48,567 nucleotides of DNA from the NCBI GenBank assembly GCA_025456145.1, contig JALOLD010000031.1:1-48567 (forward strand), read 5' to 3'. This document shows, in pieces, positions 8,733 to 17,000 of the stretch. The stretch comes from Thermoanaerobaculales bacterium (GTDB lineage Bacteria; Acidobacteriota; Thermoanaerobaculia; Thermoanaerobaculales; Sulfomarinibacteraceae). The notes beneath the pieces were generated by a model that was not told where the DNA came from, searched no databases, and was given only the letters and a program-made list of their open reading frames with translations. How positions within the stretch are numbered: the stretch's first letter is position 1; each line of letters starts with the position of its first letter. The position numbers and the translations under genes are program-made.

Positions 8733-9662
8733 CTAAGCGAACCGGCGCGCGAGCACAGCCCCGCCGAGCCCGACCATCAACACGAGGGCAACCAACCCGG
8801 CCCTTCCGAGCCCCGGAACCGCAGCGGGTTGTTGCTCGGGGGTATCCACGAGGTCGAGGGTCCAATATGGCTCACCGTTACCATTAACAAAAGCGAAGTC
8901 CATGACGAGCCACTCATGGTCCCCCGTTTCCATGTCGTGCGTACCGAGCTCCAAGAATGCGAAGGGCCCCGGAGGGTAGGGTGGCGAGAAGGCCAACGAC
9001 CACAAACGACCGTCGAACGACGCCAGCGAGGTGACGAAGAGCGTCGGCCACGGGTAGGGCCCCGGGTAATAGTAGTTCGCGATCTCACGGATCTCGCCGG
9101 TCGCGACATCGTACTCGGTCAGGTACGTTCCACCCATCATGAACAGACGATTGCCGACGAACGTCATCGAATGGAAGTCGTGCTCGGTGTGATTCACGAC
9201 CTCCGTCGCAACACCTGTGGCCTGATCAAGGGTGTACAGGGAGCAGCCATACCCGGGATCGGGAAGGGCGGCCATCCACAGGGTTCCGTCCGGCCCGAAC
9301 GCAATGTCCCAAACCACCTGGATATCCGCGATGACCGACAGGCTCTTCACGACGCCCAGCGTTTGAAGGTCGATCCAGTCAAGCCTGATTTCCCCCCAGA
9401 CGGGGTTCCCGACCACCAGTTCACCCGTCGGCGCCAGTGTCACCGCGGCCGAGAAACCCGTGTAGAAGTTGTGGTCGATCACCCCGAGCTCCGTGCGGTA
9501 CCTGAAGCAGTCCGGATCACCGTGCTCGTCACACGTGAACATCGTGACGAGCCCGGTTTCTGAGTTGACGCTGTAGCCGGTCATCATCTGCGCGCCCGCC
9601 GGCGACGCCAGCACCAAGACGATCACGGTTCCGATGACGACCCGTACCATGACGGCCCCCAT
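8733..9662 (-). CDS. Secreted propeller-like protein with a VP..GL-type C-terminal sorting tail
   Basis: 309 residues, not matched to a named family. A signal peptide ends at ASPAGAQ. The body has four to five spaced repeats of beta-propeller type (LAPTGELVVG, IAFGPDGTLWMAAL, MTFVGNRLFMMGG, ASFDGRLWSLAF). The C-terminus is VPGLGRAGLVALVLMVGLG followed by ARRF: a short motif, a hydrophobic helix and a basic end, the layout of IPTL/PEP-CTERM-type exosortase signals. Codon use is clearly less GC-rich than in the neighbours, which suggests transfer or relaxed selection. ATG 9662 has GGAG 11 nt upstream; ATG 9650 (MVRVV) is equally plausible. Confidence 0.8.
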   Translation of the reverse strand: MGAVMVRVVIGTVIVLVLASPAGAQMMTGYSVNSETGLVTMFTCDEHGDPDCFRYRTELGVIDHNFYTGFSAAVTLAPTGELVVGNPVWGEIRLDWIDLQTLGVVKSLSVIADIQVVWDIAFGPDGTLWMAALPDPGYGCSLYTLDQATGVATEVVNHTEHDFHSMTFVGNRLFMMGGTYLTEYDVATGEIREIANYYYPGPYPWPTLFVTSLASFDGRLWSLAFSPPYPPGPFAFLELGTHDMETGDHEWLVMDFAFVNGNGEPYWTLDLVDTPEQQPAAVPGLGRAGLVALVLMVGLGGAVLARRFA

Positions 9663-9760
9663 TTCGCGGGGTTCTCCGAAGTGCCCCCATCATAGTCCAA
9701 CGGTCAACAGGGAGGACATGCCCACGGTCACTGAGCTTGCCGCGGCCCCGCACCGCCCTC

Positions 9761-9836
9761 GACCCCCCACTCCCGCTCCCGCTCCCGCTCCCGACGAGAC
9801 GGTGCAACGTCAGTGGCGGTGGCGGTGGCAGTGCGA
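9761..9836 (+). repeat. (GCTCCC)n followed by (GGCGGT)n tract
   Basis: Four CCCGCT-type units (9768-9792) are followed by a 20-nt non-repetitive joint and then GGCGGTGGCGGTGGCAG. It has the same two-part build as the composite repeats but different units and linker. It ends just before the xerC promoter box. Confidence 0.55.
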
Positions 9837-9840
9837 ATAG

Positions 9841-9846
9841 TACGAT
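9841..9846 (+). promoter_or_regulatory. Candidate -10 box of the XerC/D gene
   Basis: TACGAT lies 7 nt before the ATG at 9854. An in-frame ATG at 9845 overlaps this box and so would not be a start if the promoter is real. No ribosome binding site precedes either ATG. Confidence 0.4.
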
Positions 9847-9853
9847 GTTTCCG

Positions 9854-10747
9854 ATGCCGGTGACCCTCGACGACCACATCCACGACTACCTCGCCCACCT
9901 GGCGATCGAGCGCAACCTGAGCCCGCGGTCGATCGACGCGTACGGCCGCGATCTGCGCCAGTTCGCCGCCTGGGCCGCCGGTCGGGGGCTCGAGGCGTCG
10001 GCGGTCGACCGTCACCACCTCCGCGCCTACCTCGGGGCCCGGCGCGACAGCGGGCTGTCGGCGCGGTCGGCGGCGCGGGCCCTGTCGGCGATCCGCGGCC
10101 TCTTCCGCTTCCTCGTCGCATCGGAGGCGCTGGCCGCCGACCCGACCGCCGACCTCCGCTCGCCGTCGCTGTGGCGGACCGTGCCCCACACCCTGAGCGG
10201 CGACCAGATCGACGCCCTGCTCGCCGCCCCCGACACCTCGACGACCCTCGGGCTGCGCGACCGCGCGATGATCGAGACCCTCTACGCCACCGGGCTGCGG
10301 GTCTCCGAGCTGGTCGGCCTCACCGTCGACCGGGTCCGGCTCGACCCGGGCTTCGTACGGATCGTCGGCAAGGGCCGCAAGGAGCGCCTGGTGCCCCTCG
10401 GGCTCGCGGCGATCTCGTGGATCGAGCGCTGGAGCGAGGGCGGTCGCTCGCTGCTCGACCGCGATCGCCGGCCGGAGCTCTTCCTCAACCACCGGGGCGG
10501 CGCCCTCACCCGCCAGGGCTTCTGGAAGATCCTCCGCGGTCACGCCCTCAAGGCCGGCATCCGCGGCCGGCTCAGCCCCCACGTCGTCCGCCACTCCTTC
10601 GCCACCCACCTGGTGGAGAACGGCGCCGATCTGAGGGCCGTACAGATGATGCTGGGCCACTCGTCGCTGACCACCACCGAGATCTACACCCACGTGGCCC
10701 GCGAGCGGCTCAGGAAGCTGTATGACGAAAAGCACCCCAGGGCATAG
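9854..10747 (+). CDS. XerC/XerD-type tyrosine recombinase
   Basis: 297 residues, the normal length for XerC/D. The N-terminal SAM-like DNA-binding domain (about 1-90, IERNLSPRSIDAYGRDL) is followed by the catalytic domain with Arg in TGLRVSELVGL, Lys in GKGRKERLVPLG, HVVRHSFATHL, LGHSS and the nucleophile Tyr in TEIYTHV. It resolves chromosome dimers at dif sites, usually as a XerCD heterodimer. Which of the two this is cannot be decided from one gene. Start 9854 was chosen because a TACGAT box sits 7 nt upstream; 9845 would add three residues. No mobile-element neighbours are seen. Confidence 0.95.
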   Translation: MPVTLDDHIHDYLAHLAIERNLSPRSIDAYGRDLRQFAAWAAGRGLEASAVDRHHLRAYLGARRDSGLSARSAARALSAIRGLFRFLVASEALAADPTADLRSPSLWRTVPHTLSGDQIDALLAAPDTSTTLGLRDRAMIETLYATGLRVSELVGLTVDRVRLDPGFVRIVGKGRKERLVPLGLAAISWIERWSEGGRSLLDRDRRPELFLNHRGGALTRQGFWKILRGHALKAGIRGRLSPHVVRHSFATHLVENGADLRAVQMMLGHSSLTTTEIYTHVARERLRKLYDEKHPRA

Positions 10748-10785
10748 GGGAAGGTGAATGGGATCGATCAACGCTCCGCCACTCC

Positions 10786-10833
10786 GGTTCTCGGCCGCTG
10801 TCTTCGCACGCGAGAACAGCGGCCGAGAGAAGG
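10786..10833. repeat. Inverted repeat with 13-bp perfect core
   Basis: TCTCGGCCGCTGT (10789-10801) and its exact complement (10816-10828) surround a 14-nt spacer, and pairing continues imperfectly outward. It lies between xerC and the transglycosylase gene, just before that gene's ribosome binding site. It has no T-tract. Confidence 0.7.
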
Positions 10834-10847
10834 AAAGGAAGAAGTCG

Positions 10848-11510
10848 ATGCGGGTGGCCCTCGCCGTGATGATCGCCCTGGCCTCTTCGGCGGGAGTGGA
10901 GGCGAAAATCGTCGCCTTCACCGACGGCCGGGTGCTCAAGGTCGAGGACGCCTACCTCGAGGGCGATGCGATCGTCATCGAGCTGCGCGGCGGCGGGGCG
11001 ATGCGGGTTCCGGCGACCCGGGTCGACCGGGTCATCGCCGACGAGGTCGAGGACGACCCCCAGCCGATCCCCGACACCGCCGGCTGCCCGTGGCGGTGGG
11101 ACGGCGAAGCCCTCCCCGAGGGCGTCCCCTACGGCGCCCTGATCGACACCGCGGCCCGCACCGCCGGCATCCACCCGTGGCTGCTCGTCGCGGTGGTCCG
11201 CGCCGAGTCCGGCTTCGACCCGCAGGCGGTGTCGCGGGCCGGCGCCGCCGGGCTCACCCAGCTCATGCCGGCGACCGCGTCGGACCGCGCCGTCGTCGAC
11301 GTCTTCGACCCGGCCGACAACCTCCGCGCCGGCGCCGAGCACCTCCGGGCCCTGCTCGACCGCTTCGGATCGCTGACCCTGGCCCTCGCCGCCTACAACG
11401 CCGGCCCGGCGACCGTCGAGCGGCACGACGGCGTCCCCCCCTACCGCGAGACCCGGGACTACGTCCGCAAGGTGACGGGGTGGTTCTGCGGAGGCTCGCC
11501 CGCGAGCTGA
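10848..11510 (+). CDS. Secreted lytic transglycosylase (SLT family)
   Basis: 220 residues. A signal peptide (MRVALAVMIALASSAGVEA) is followed by a small beta domain (about 20-70, IVAFTDGRVLKVEDAYL). The SLT/goose-lysozyme-like domain spans about 95-215: catalytic Glu in RAESGFDPQAVS, then GLTQLMPAT, NLRAGAEHLRALL, ALAAYNAGP and PYRETRDYVRKV. It cleaves peptidoglycan glycan strands in the periplasm with formation of 1,6-anhydro ends. The start at 10848 has AGGAAAGGAAG just upstream; the reading frame is open further 5' but has no signal sequence. The product links functionally to the AmpG-like permease at 46431. Confidence 0.94.
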   Translation: MRVALAVMIALASSAGVEAKIVAFTDGRVLKVEDAYLEGDAIVIELRGGGAMRVPATRVDRVIADEVEDDPQPIPDTAGCPWRWDGEALPEGVPYGALIDTAARTAGIHPWLLVAVVRAESGFDPQAVSRAGAAGLTQLMPATASDRAVVDVFDPADNLRAGAEHLRALLDRFGSLTLALAAYNAGPATVERHDGVPPYRETRDYVRKVTGWFCGGSPAS

Positions 11511-11561
11511 AACACCGGGCACACCGGCGGCGACCTCGTGGTTCTTCGTGTGCTCGGTGTT
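11511..11561. repeat. Inverted repeat directly after the transglycosylase gene
   Basis: AACACCGGGCACAC (11511-11524) and GTGTGCTCGGTGTT (11548-11561) pair at 13 of 14 positions around a 23-nt spacer. It starts right after the stop codon, so it may end transcription or protect the 3' end, although no T-tract follows. Confidence 0.65.
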
Positions 11562-11585
11562 CCTGGAGGACACCCCCGTCCGGCC

Positions 11586-11594
11586 TGTTACACT
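11586..11594 (+). promoter_or_regulatory. Candidate extended -10 promoter of the lipoprotein gene
   Basis: TGTTACACT has the TGn extension and a TANNNT hexamer. It lies 31 nt before the ATG at 11626, which has its own AGGAGG. Confidence 0.45.
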
Positions 11595-11625
11595 GCCCAC
11601 CGACCATGACCCCAGGAGGTCCACC

Positions 11626-12072
11626 ATGCGCGGTCGCGCCCTCGTCGTTCTCGTTGCCCTGATCGGCGCCGTCGTTCTGACCGGCTGCGGGCCGGAGGAG
11701 ACACCCGAGCAGAAGCTCGCACGGCTGCGCTACAACCACGAGATCTACCCGGTCGGCACGACCACCCTGCACGACGCCGCCGGCAACCCGACCCTGCTCG
11801 TCGACCTCAACGTCGCCAACCAGGGCACCGAGCCGCTGTCCAGGCTGACCGTGCTGGTGCGGGTCCGGGGCGCCGGCGGGGTCGAGCGGCTCGCCCAGCG
11901 GGTCACCATCCCCCTCGAGGACCTGAGACCGGGGATCGGCCGCCAGCAGGACGTGCGGATCGAGGGCTTCGCCCTCGCCGAGGACGACGAGCTGACGGTC
12001 GAGCTCGAGCCGAACCTGCCCCCCGAGGTGCTCCACGAGCTGCCCGAGTGGGCCGATGTGGCGGGCGGGTAG
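11626..12072 (+). CDS. Lipoprotein of unknown function
   Basis: 148 residues. The N-terminus is a type II signal peptide with lipobox LTGC, so the mature protein is lipid-anchored at the Cys. The mature part begins with an acidic stretch and then has a beta-sandwich pattern (LLVDLNVANQGTEPLSRLTVLV, RVTIPLEDLRPG, DELTVELEPN), reminiscent of small Ig-like FxLYD-type domains. This is a resemblance only. AGGAGG lies 6 nt before the ATG. It is convergent with the small gene at 12085-12348, with 12 bases between them. Confidence 0.88.
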   Translation: MRGRALVVLVALIGAVVLTGCGPEETPEQKLARLRYNHEIYPVGTTTLHDAAGNPTLLVDLNVANQGTEPLSRLTVLVRVRGAGGVERLAQRVTIPLEDLRPGIGRQQDVRIEGFALAEDDELTVELEPNLPPEVLHELPEWADVAGG

Positions 12073-12084
12073 GTTGTCCCGGCG

Positions 12085-12348
12085 TCAGTTGACCGGGCCG
12101 GCAGGGAGCTCCGCGACGCCGAACCGCGTCATCAGCGCCGACCGAAGCTGGGGCAGCACCTCGCGCTCGAAGTGCTCGGCCGCGATCGGGGCGAGCCGGG
12201 CGATCGCGACCCGGGTGGCCTCGATGAGCCGCAGGCCCTCGCACAGCTTGAGATCGGGGTCCGACCGCAGCGTCTGCAGGGTCACCTCGAGCATGAGCTC
12301 GCACCGCGCGTCGAAGGCGCCGCAACCGCTGTCGCCCCGATGATCCAC
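12085..12348 (-). CDS. Small conserved-looking hypothetical protein
   Basis: 87 residues, not recognised. It is predicted mostly helical (MLEVTLQTLRSDPDLKLCEGLRLIEATRVAIARL) with three Cys (SGCG, RCEL, KLCE). There is no signal peptide or transmembrane segment. The GTG start at 12348 has GGGGGAG 5 nt upstream, and codon third positions are GC-rich as in real genes here. It is divergent from the inositol-monophosphatase gene with 39 bases between starts. Confidence 0.65.
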   Translation of the reverse strand: MDHRGDSGCGAFDARCELMLEVTLQTLRSDPDLKLCEGLRLIEATRVAIARLAPIAAEHFEREVLPQLRSALMTRFGVAELPAGPVN

Positions 12349-12387
12349 CGCCTCTCCCCCTCGTGCTGATCAACCACGGAGACGACG

Positions 12388-13224
12388 ATGCCATTTCACC
12401 GACCCGCCGACTTTCTCGACCAGGTCGAGGCGGTCGCCCGCGCCGGCGCCGAGGCGTTGATGCCCTACTGGCGTTCGCTCGAGCCCGACCAGGTCACCGA
12501 GAAGGCGCGCAACGACCTCGTGACCGCCGCCGACCGGGCCGCCGAGGCCGCGATCCTGGGCGAGATCGGCCGCCGCTTCCCCGGCCACGCGGTGCTCGCC
12601 GAGGAGTCGGGCTGGACCCGCCGGGGCGACGGCCGGCCGACCTGGATCGTCGACCCGCTCGACGGCACGACGAACTTCGTCCACGGCCTCGCCCAGTTCG
12701 CGGTGTCGATCGGCGTGGCGGTCGACGGGCGGGTCGAGTCCGCGGTCGTCCTCGACCCGGTCAAGAACGACCTCTTCCGCGCCGGGCGCGGTCTCGGCGC
12801 GACCTGGAACGGCCGCCCCTGCCGGGTGAGCCGGCGCCCAGGCCTGGCCGGCGCGCTCGTGGCGACCGGCTTTCCCTTCCGCGCCCACGAGCTGCTCGAC
12901 CCGTACCTCGGGATGTTCCGCGAGGTCTTCCTGCGCTGCAAGGCGATCCGCCGGCCCGGGGCCGCCGCCCTCGACCTCGCCTACACCGCGTGCGGCATCT
13001 TCGACGGCTTCTTCGAGCTCAAGCTGTCGCCCTGGGACGTCGCCGCCGGGTCGCTGCTCGTCGAGGAGGCCGGCGGGGTGGTCAGCGACCTCGCCGGGGG
13101 CGGGAGCTTCCTCGCCTCCGGAGACGTGCTCAGCGGCTCGCCCGGGGTCCACGCCGAGCTCCTCGAGGTCGCCCGCAGCCGGCCCGGCCTCGGCCGACCC
13201 GCCCCTTCGTCGGAGGTCGGGTGA
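12388..13224 (+). CDS. Inositol monophosphatase family protein
   Basis: 278 residues. Metal-binding motifs of the family: EES (LAEESGW, about residue 72), WIVDPLDGTTNFVHG (about 88-102) and WDVAAGSLLVEEAGG (about 216-230). These Li-sensitive Mg-dependent phosphatases act on inositol phosphates, 3'-phosphoadenosine phosphate or, in some actinobacteria, histidinol phosphate (HisN). A HisN-like role cannot be excluded, but the his operon has its own HAD candidate. The ATG has GGAG 6 nt upstream. The last 25 residues are probably a disordered tail. Confidence 0.93.
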   Translation: MPFHRPADFLDQVEAVARAGAEALMPYWRSLEPDQVTEKARNDLVTAADRAAEAAILGEIGRRFPGHAVLAEESGWTRRGDGRPTWIVDPLDGTTNFVHGLAQFAVSIGVAVDGRVESAVVLDPVKNDLFRAGRGLGATWNGRPCRVSRRPGLAGALVATGFPFRAHELLDPYLGMFREVFLRCKAIRRPGAAALDLAYTACGIFDGFFELKLSPWDVAAGSLLVEEAGGVVSDLAGGGSFLASGDVLSGSPGVHAELLEVARSRPGLGRPAPSSEVG

Positions 13225-13231
13225 CCCGAGG

Positions 13232-13258
13232 TTGCACGACGGTCGCGTTTTGTATAAT
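13232..13258 (+). promoter_or_regulatory. Promoter of the TPR gene, probably leaderless
   Basis: TTGCAC (13232-13237), a 15-nt spacer and a perfect TATAAT (13253-13258). The ATG of the next gene starts 6 nt after the -10 box, so transcription would begin at or beside the start codon. Confidence 0.7.
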
Positions 13259-13264
13259 CGGACC

Positions 13265-13891
13265 ATGACCGATCAGGACAGGCTACCGCGGGAGGAGCTC
13301 GAACGGCTGGTCACCGAGGCCGCGCTGCTCACCCGGGTCGAGCAGTACGACGACGCGGTGAAGGTCTTCGAGGCCCACCTTCCCCAGCTGTCGAGCGGCA
13401 CCGACGACGACAAGCGGGTCGCGGCCGCGGTCTTCTCGTACTACGGGCTGTGCATCGCGGCGCTGCGCAAGCAGTACTCGGACGGCATCAAGTACTGCGA
13501 GCTCTCGCTCAAGGTCCAGCCGTCGAACCCCGAGCACTACGAGAACCAGGGCAAGATCCACCTCCTGGCGCGCAGCCGGGCCCGGGCTGTGGACGCGCTG
13601 CTCACCGGCCTCAGCTACGACCCCAACAACAAGGGCATCAACCGGGTGCTCGACTACATCGGCCGGCGACGCCCTCCGGTCATCGGCTTTCTGCCACGCG
13701 ACAACTTCCTCAACGTCTACCTCGGCAAGCGCCGCCACGAGAGGTTCGAGAGGCGGCGCGAGGAGGCGCGGAACCGGCGGCGCCGGCAGGAGGCCGACCG
13801 GGACAAGGTCACCACCGTCGACGTCCAGATCAAGCACGCCCAGACGCGCGCCGCCGAGCACAAGAAGGGCCGGTCCGGAAAGAACGCCTGA
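13265..13891 (+). CDS. TPR-repeat protein with a basic tail
   Basis: 208 residues. Helical repeats of TPR type (VEQYDDAVKVFEAHLPQL, KQYSDGIKYCELSLKVQP, YENQGKIHLLARSRARAVDAL) fill about residues 10-125. The last 70 residues are very basic (RRHERFERRREEARNRRRRQ) and end in AEHKKGRSGKNA, so nucleic-acid or ribosome contact is possible. The function is unknown. The ATG at 13265 was chosen because a perfect TATAAT ends 6 nt before it; the frame also runs a little further upstream. Confidence 0.87.
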   Translation: MTDQDRLPREELERLVTEAALLTRVEQYDDAVKVFEAHLPQLSSGTDDDKRVAAAVFSYYGLCIAALRKQYSDGIKYCELSLKVQPSNPEHYENQGKIHLLARSRARAVDALLTGLSYDPNNKGINRVLDYIGRRRPPVIGFLPRDNFLNVYLGKRRHERFERRREEARNRRRRQEADRDKVTTVDVQIKHAQTRAAEHKKGRSGKNA

Positions 13892-13916
13892 GCGGCGGCG
13901 ATCCCCGAGCCAGCCC

Positions 13917-13945
13917 TTGCCATACCTTCATCGGAGGGCTATCCT
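13917..13945 (+). promoter_or_regulatory. Promoter of the PFOR gene
   Basis: TTGCCA (13917-13922), a 17-nt spacer and TATCCT (13940-13945), a good sigma70-type match. The start would be near 13952, giving a leader of about 90 nt before the ATG at 14045. Confidence 0.6.
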
Positions 13946-14044
13946 CACAGGCGCTCTGCGTCCGCCCTGACCGCGACGGTGCGGCGGGCGCCCGGGCGAG
14001 CCGGACCGAGACGACCCACCGGTCTGTCCACCGCGGAGGTACCA

Positions 14045-17000
14045 ATGGCCAAGCCACGAACGACCATGATCGACGGGAACGAGGCGACGGCCTCGGTCGC
14101 ACACCGCATCAACGACGTGTGCGCCATCTACCCCATCACCCCCTCGTCCAACATGGGCGAGTTCGCGGACGAGTGGTCCGCGCGGGGCCGGACCAACATC
14201 TGGGGCACCGTCCCGGACGTCATCGAGATGCAGTCCGAGGGCGGCGCCTCGGCGGCGGTCCACGGCTCGCTCCAGGCGGGCGCGCTGACCACCACCTTCA
14301 CCGCGTCCCAGGGCCTGCTGCTGATGATCCCGAGCATGTACAAGATCGCCGGCGAGCTCACCTCGACGGTGTTCCACGTCTCGGCGCGGACCGTCGCGAC
14401 GCACGCGCTGTCGATCTTCGGCGACCACTCGGACATCAACGCCGTGCGCGCCACCGGCTGGGGCCTGCTGTGCTCGGGCTCGGTCCAGGAGGCCCACGAC
14501 ATGGCGTGCGTTTCGCAGATGGCCACCCTGGCGTCGCGGGTGCCTTTCGTCCACTTCTTCGACGGCTTCCGGACCTCCCACGAGGTGTCGAAGATCGAGC
14601 TCCTCGAGGACGACGACCTGCGCGCCCTGATCGACGACGACCTCGTCCGTGCCCACCGCGAGCGGGCGCTGTCGCCCGACCACCCGGTGGTCCGCGGCAC
14701 CTCGCAAAACCCCGACACCTTCTTCCAGGCGCGCGAGGCGATCAACGGCTTCTACACCGCCTGTCCGCAGCACGTCGCCGACGCGATGCAGGCCTTCGGA
14801 AAGCGGACCGGCCGCGCCTACTCGCTGTTCGACTACGTCGGCGCCCCCGACGCCGAGCGCGTCATCGTGCTGATGGGCTCGGGCGCCGAGGCGGTGCACG
14901 AGATGGTCGAGCACCTCACCGAGCGGGGCGAGAAGGTCGGCGTCGTCAAGGTCCGGCTCTACCGGCCGTTCTCGGTGAGTCACCTCATGCAGGCCCTGCC
15001 GAAGACGACCAAGAGAATCGCGGTGCTCGACCGGACCAAGGAGCCCGGCGCCATCGCCGAGCCGCTCCACATGGACGTCGTCCACGCCCTCGCCGAGGCG
15101 CGATCGCTGGGCATCAGCCCCTTCGCCACCGACCCACTCGTGGTCGGCGGCCGCTACGGCCTGTCGTCGAAGGAGTTCAACGACGGCATGGTCAAGGCGG
15201 TGTTCGACAACCTCGCCGCCGAGGCGCCGCGCAACCACTTCACGGTCGGGATCGTCGACGACGTGACCCATCTGTCGCTGCCCGTCGATGACGAGTTCGA
15301 CAGCGCCTCGGACAAGGTCTTCCGCGGCGTCTTCTTCGGGCTCGGCGCCGACGGCACGGTCGGGGCGAACAAGAACTCGATCAAGATCATCGGCGAGGAG
15401 ACCGACAACTTCGCCCAGGGCTACTTCGTCTACGACTCGAAGAAGGCCGGCGCGGTGACCATCTCGCACCTCCGCTTCGGACCCAAGCCGATCCGTTCGT
15501 CCTACCTCATCCGAAAGGCCAAGTTCGTCGCCTGCCACCAGTGGGTGTTCATCGAGAAGCTCGACATGCTGGCCTACGCCCAGCCCGGCGCGACCTTCCT
15601 CGTCAACTCGCCCTTCGGGCCCGACGAGATCTGGGACCAGCTCCCCCTCGAGGTCCAGCAGGACATCAAGGCCAAGAAGCTCAAGGTCTACTGCATCGAC
15701 GCGACCAGCGTCGCCCGCGACACCGGGATGGGCCGCCGCACCAACACCATCATGCAGACCTGCTTCTTCGCGATCTCGGGCATCCTGCCCCGCGAGGAGG
15801 CGATCGAAAAGATCAAGCAGGCGATCAAGAAGACCTATGGCGCCAAGGGCGACGAGATCGTCAAGCTCAACTACAACGCGGTCGACAGCACCCTCGCCAA
15901 CCTCTTCGAGGTCAAGGTCCCGGAGGCGATCACCGCCACCGTGCGCCGGCCGCCGATCGTCTCCGAGGCCGCCCCCAAGCTGGTCAAGCGGGTCACCGCG
16001 ATGATGATCGCCGGCAAGGGCGATCTGCTCCCGGTCTCGGCGTTCCCGCCGGACGGCACCTGGCCGACCGCGACCACGCGCTGGGAGAAGCGCAACATCG
16101 CGATCGACATCCCGGTGTGGGACGAGGAGCTGTGCATCCAGTGCAACAAGTGCGCGCTGGTCTGCCCGCACGCCGCGATCCGGGCCAAGGTCTACGCCCC
16201 CGCGGCGCTCGCCGGCGCCCCCGCCACCTTCAAGTCGGTCGACTACAAGGCGAAGGACTTCGAGGGCCAGAAGTACACCATCCAGGTCGCGCCGGAGGAC
16301 TGCACGGGCTGCCAGATCTGCGTCCGCGTCTGCCCGGCCAAGGACAAGTCGAACCCCAAGCACAAGGCCCTCGACATGGCGCCGCAGATGGCGCTTCGCG
16401 AGCCCGAGCGGGTCAACTACGACTTCTTCCTCGGCCTGCCCGAGGTCGACCGGACGGCCCTCAAGCTCGACGTCAAGGGCTCGCAGTTCCTGCAGCCGCT
16501 GTTCGAGTACTCGGGCGCCTGCGAGGGCTGCGGCGAGACCCCCTACGTCAAGCTGCTGACCCAGCTCTTCGGCGACCGCGCGCTGATCGGCAACGCCACC
16601 GGCTGCTCGTCGATCTACGGCGGCAACCTGCCGACCACCCCCTACGCGGTCGACGCCGCCGGCCGCGGCCCGGCCTGGAACAATTCGCTGTTCGAGGACA
16701 CCGCCGAGTTCACCCTCGGCTTCCGGCTCGCCGTCGACCAGACCCGCGAGCGCGCCGTCCGGCTGCTCAAGGACCTCAGCTCCGATCTCGGCGACACCCT
16801 GGTCGGCGAGCTGATCGGCGCCGACCAGAGCTCCGAGACCGGGATCGCCGCCCAGCGCGAGCGGGTCCGGGCGCTCCGCGACAAGCTCAAGGGCATCTCC
16901 AAGCCCGCCGCCGGCGAGCTCGCCCACATGGCCGACTACCTCGTCCGCAAGAGCGTGTGGGGGGTCGGCGGCGACGGCTGGGCCTACGACATCGGCTATG

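Noticed and set aside
10758..10847. Longer start for the lytic transglycosylase at 10758
   Set aside because: The extra 30 residues are encoded by the inverted repeat and would mask the signal peptide; the ATG at 10848 has a good ribosome binding site.
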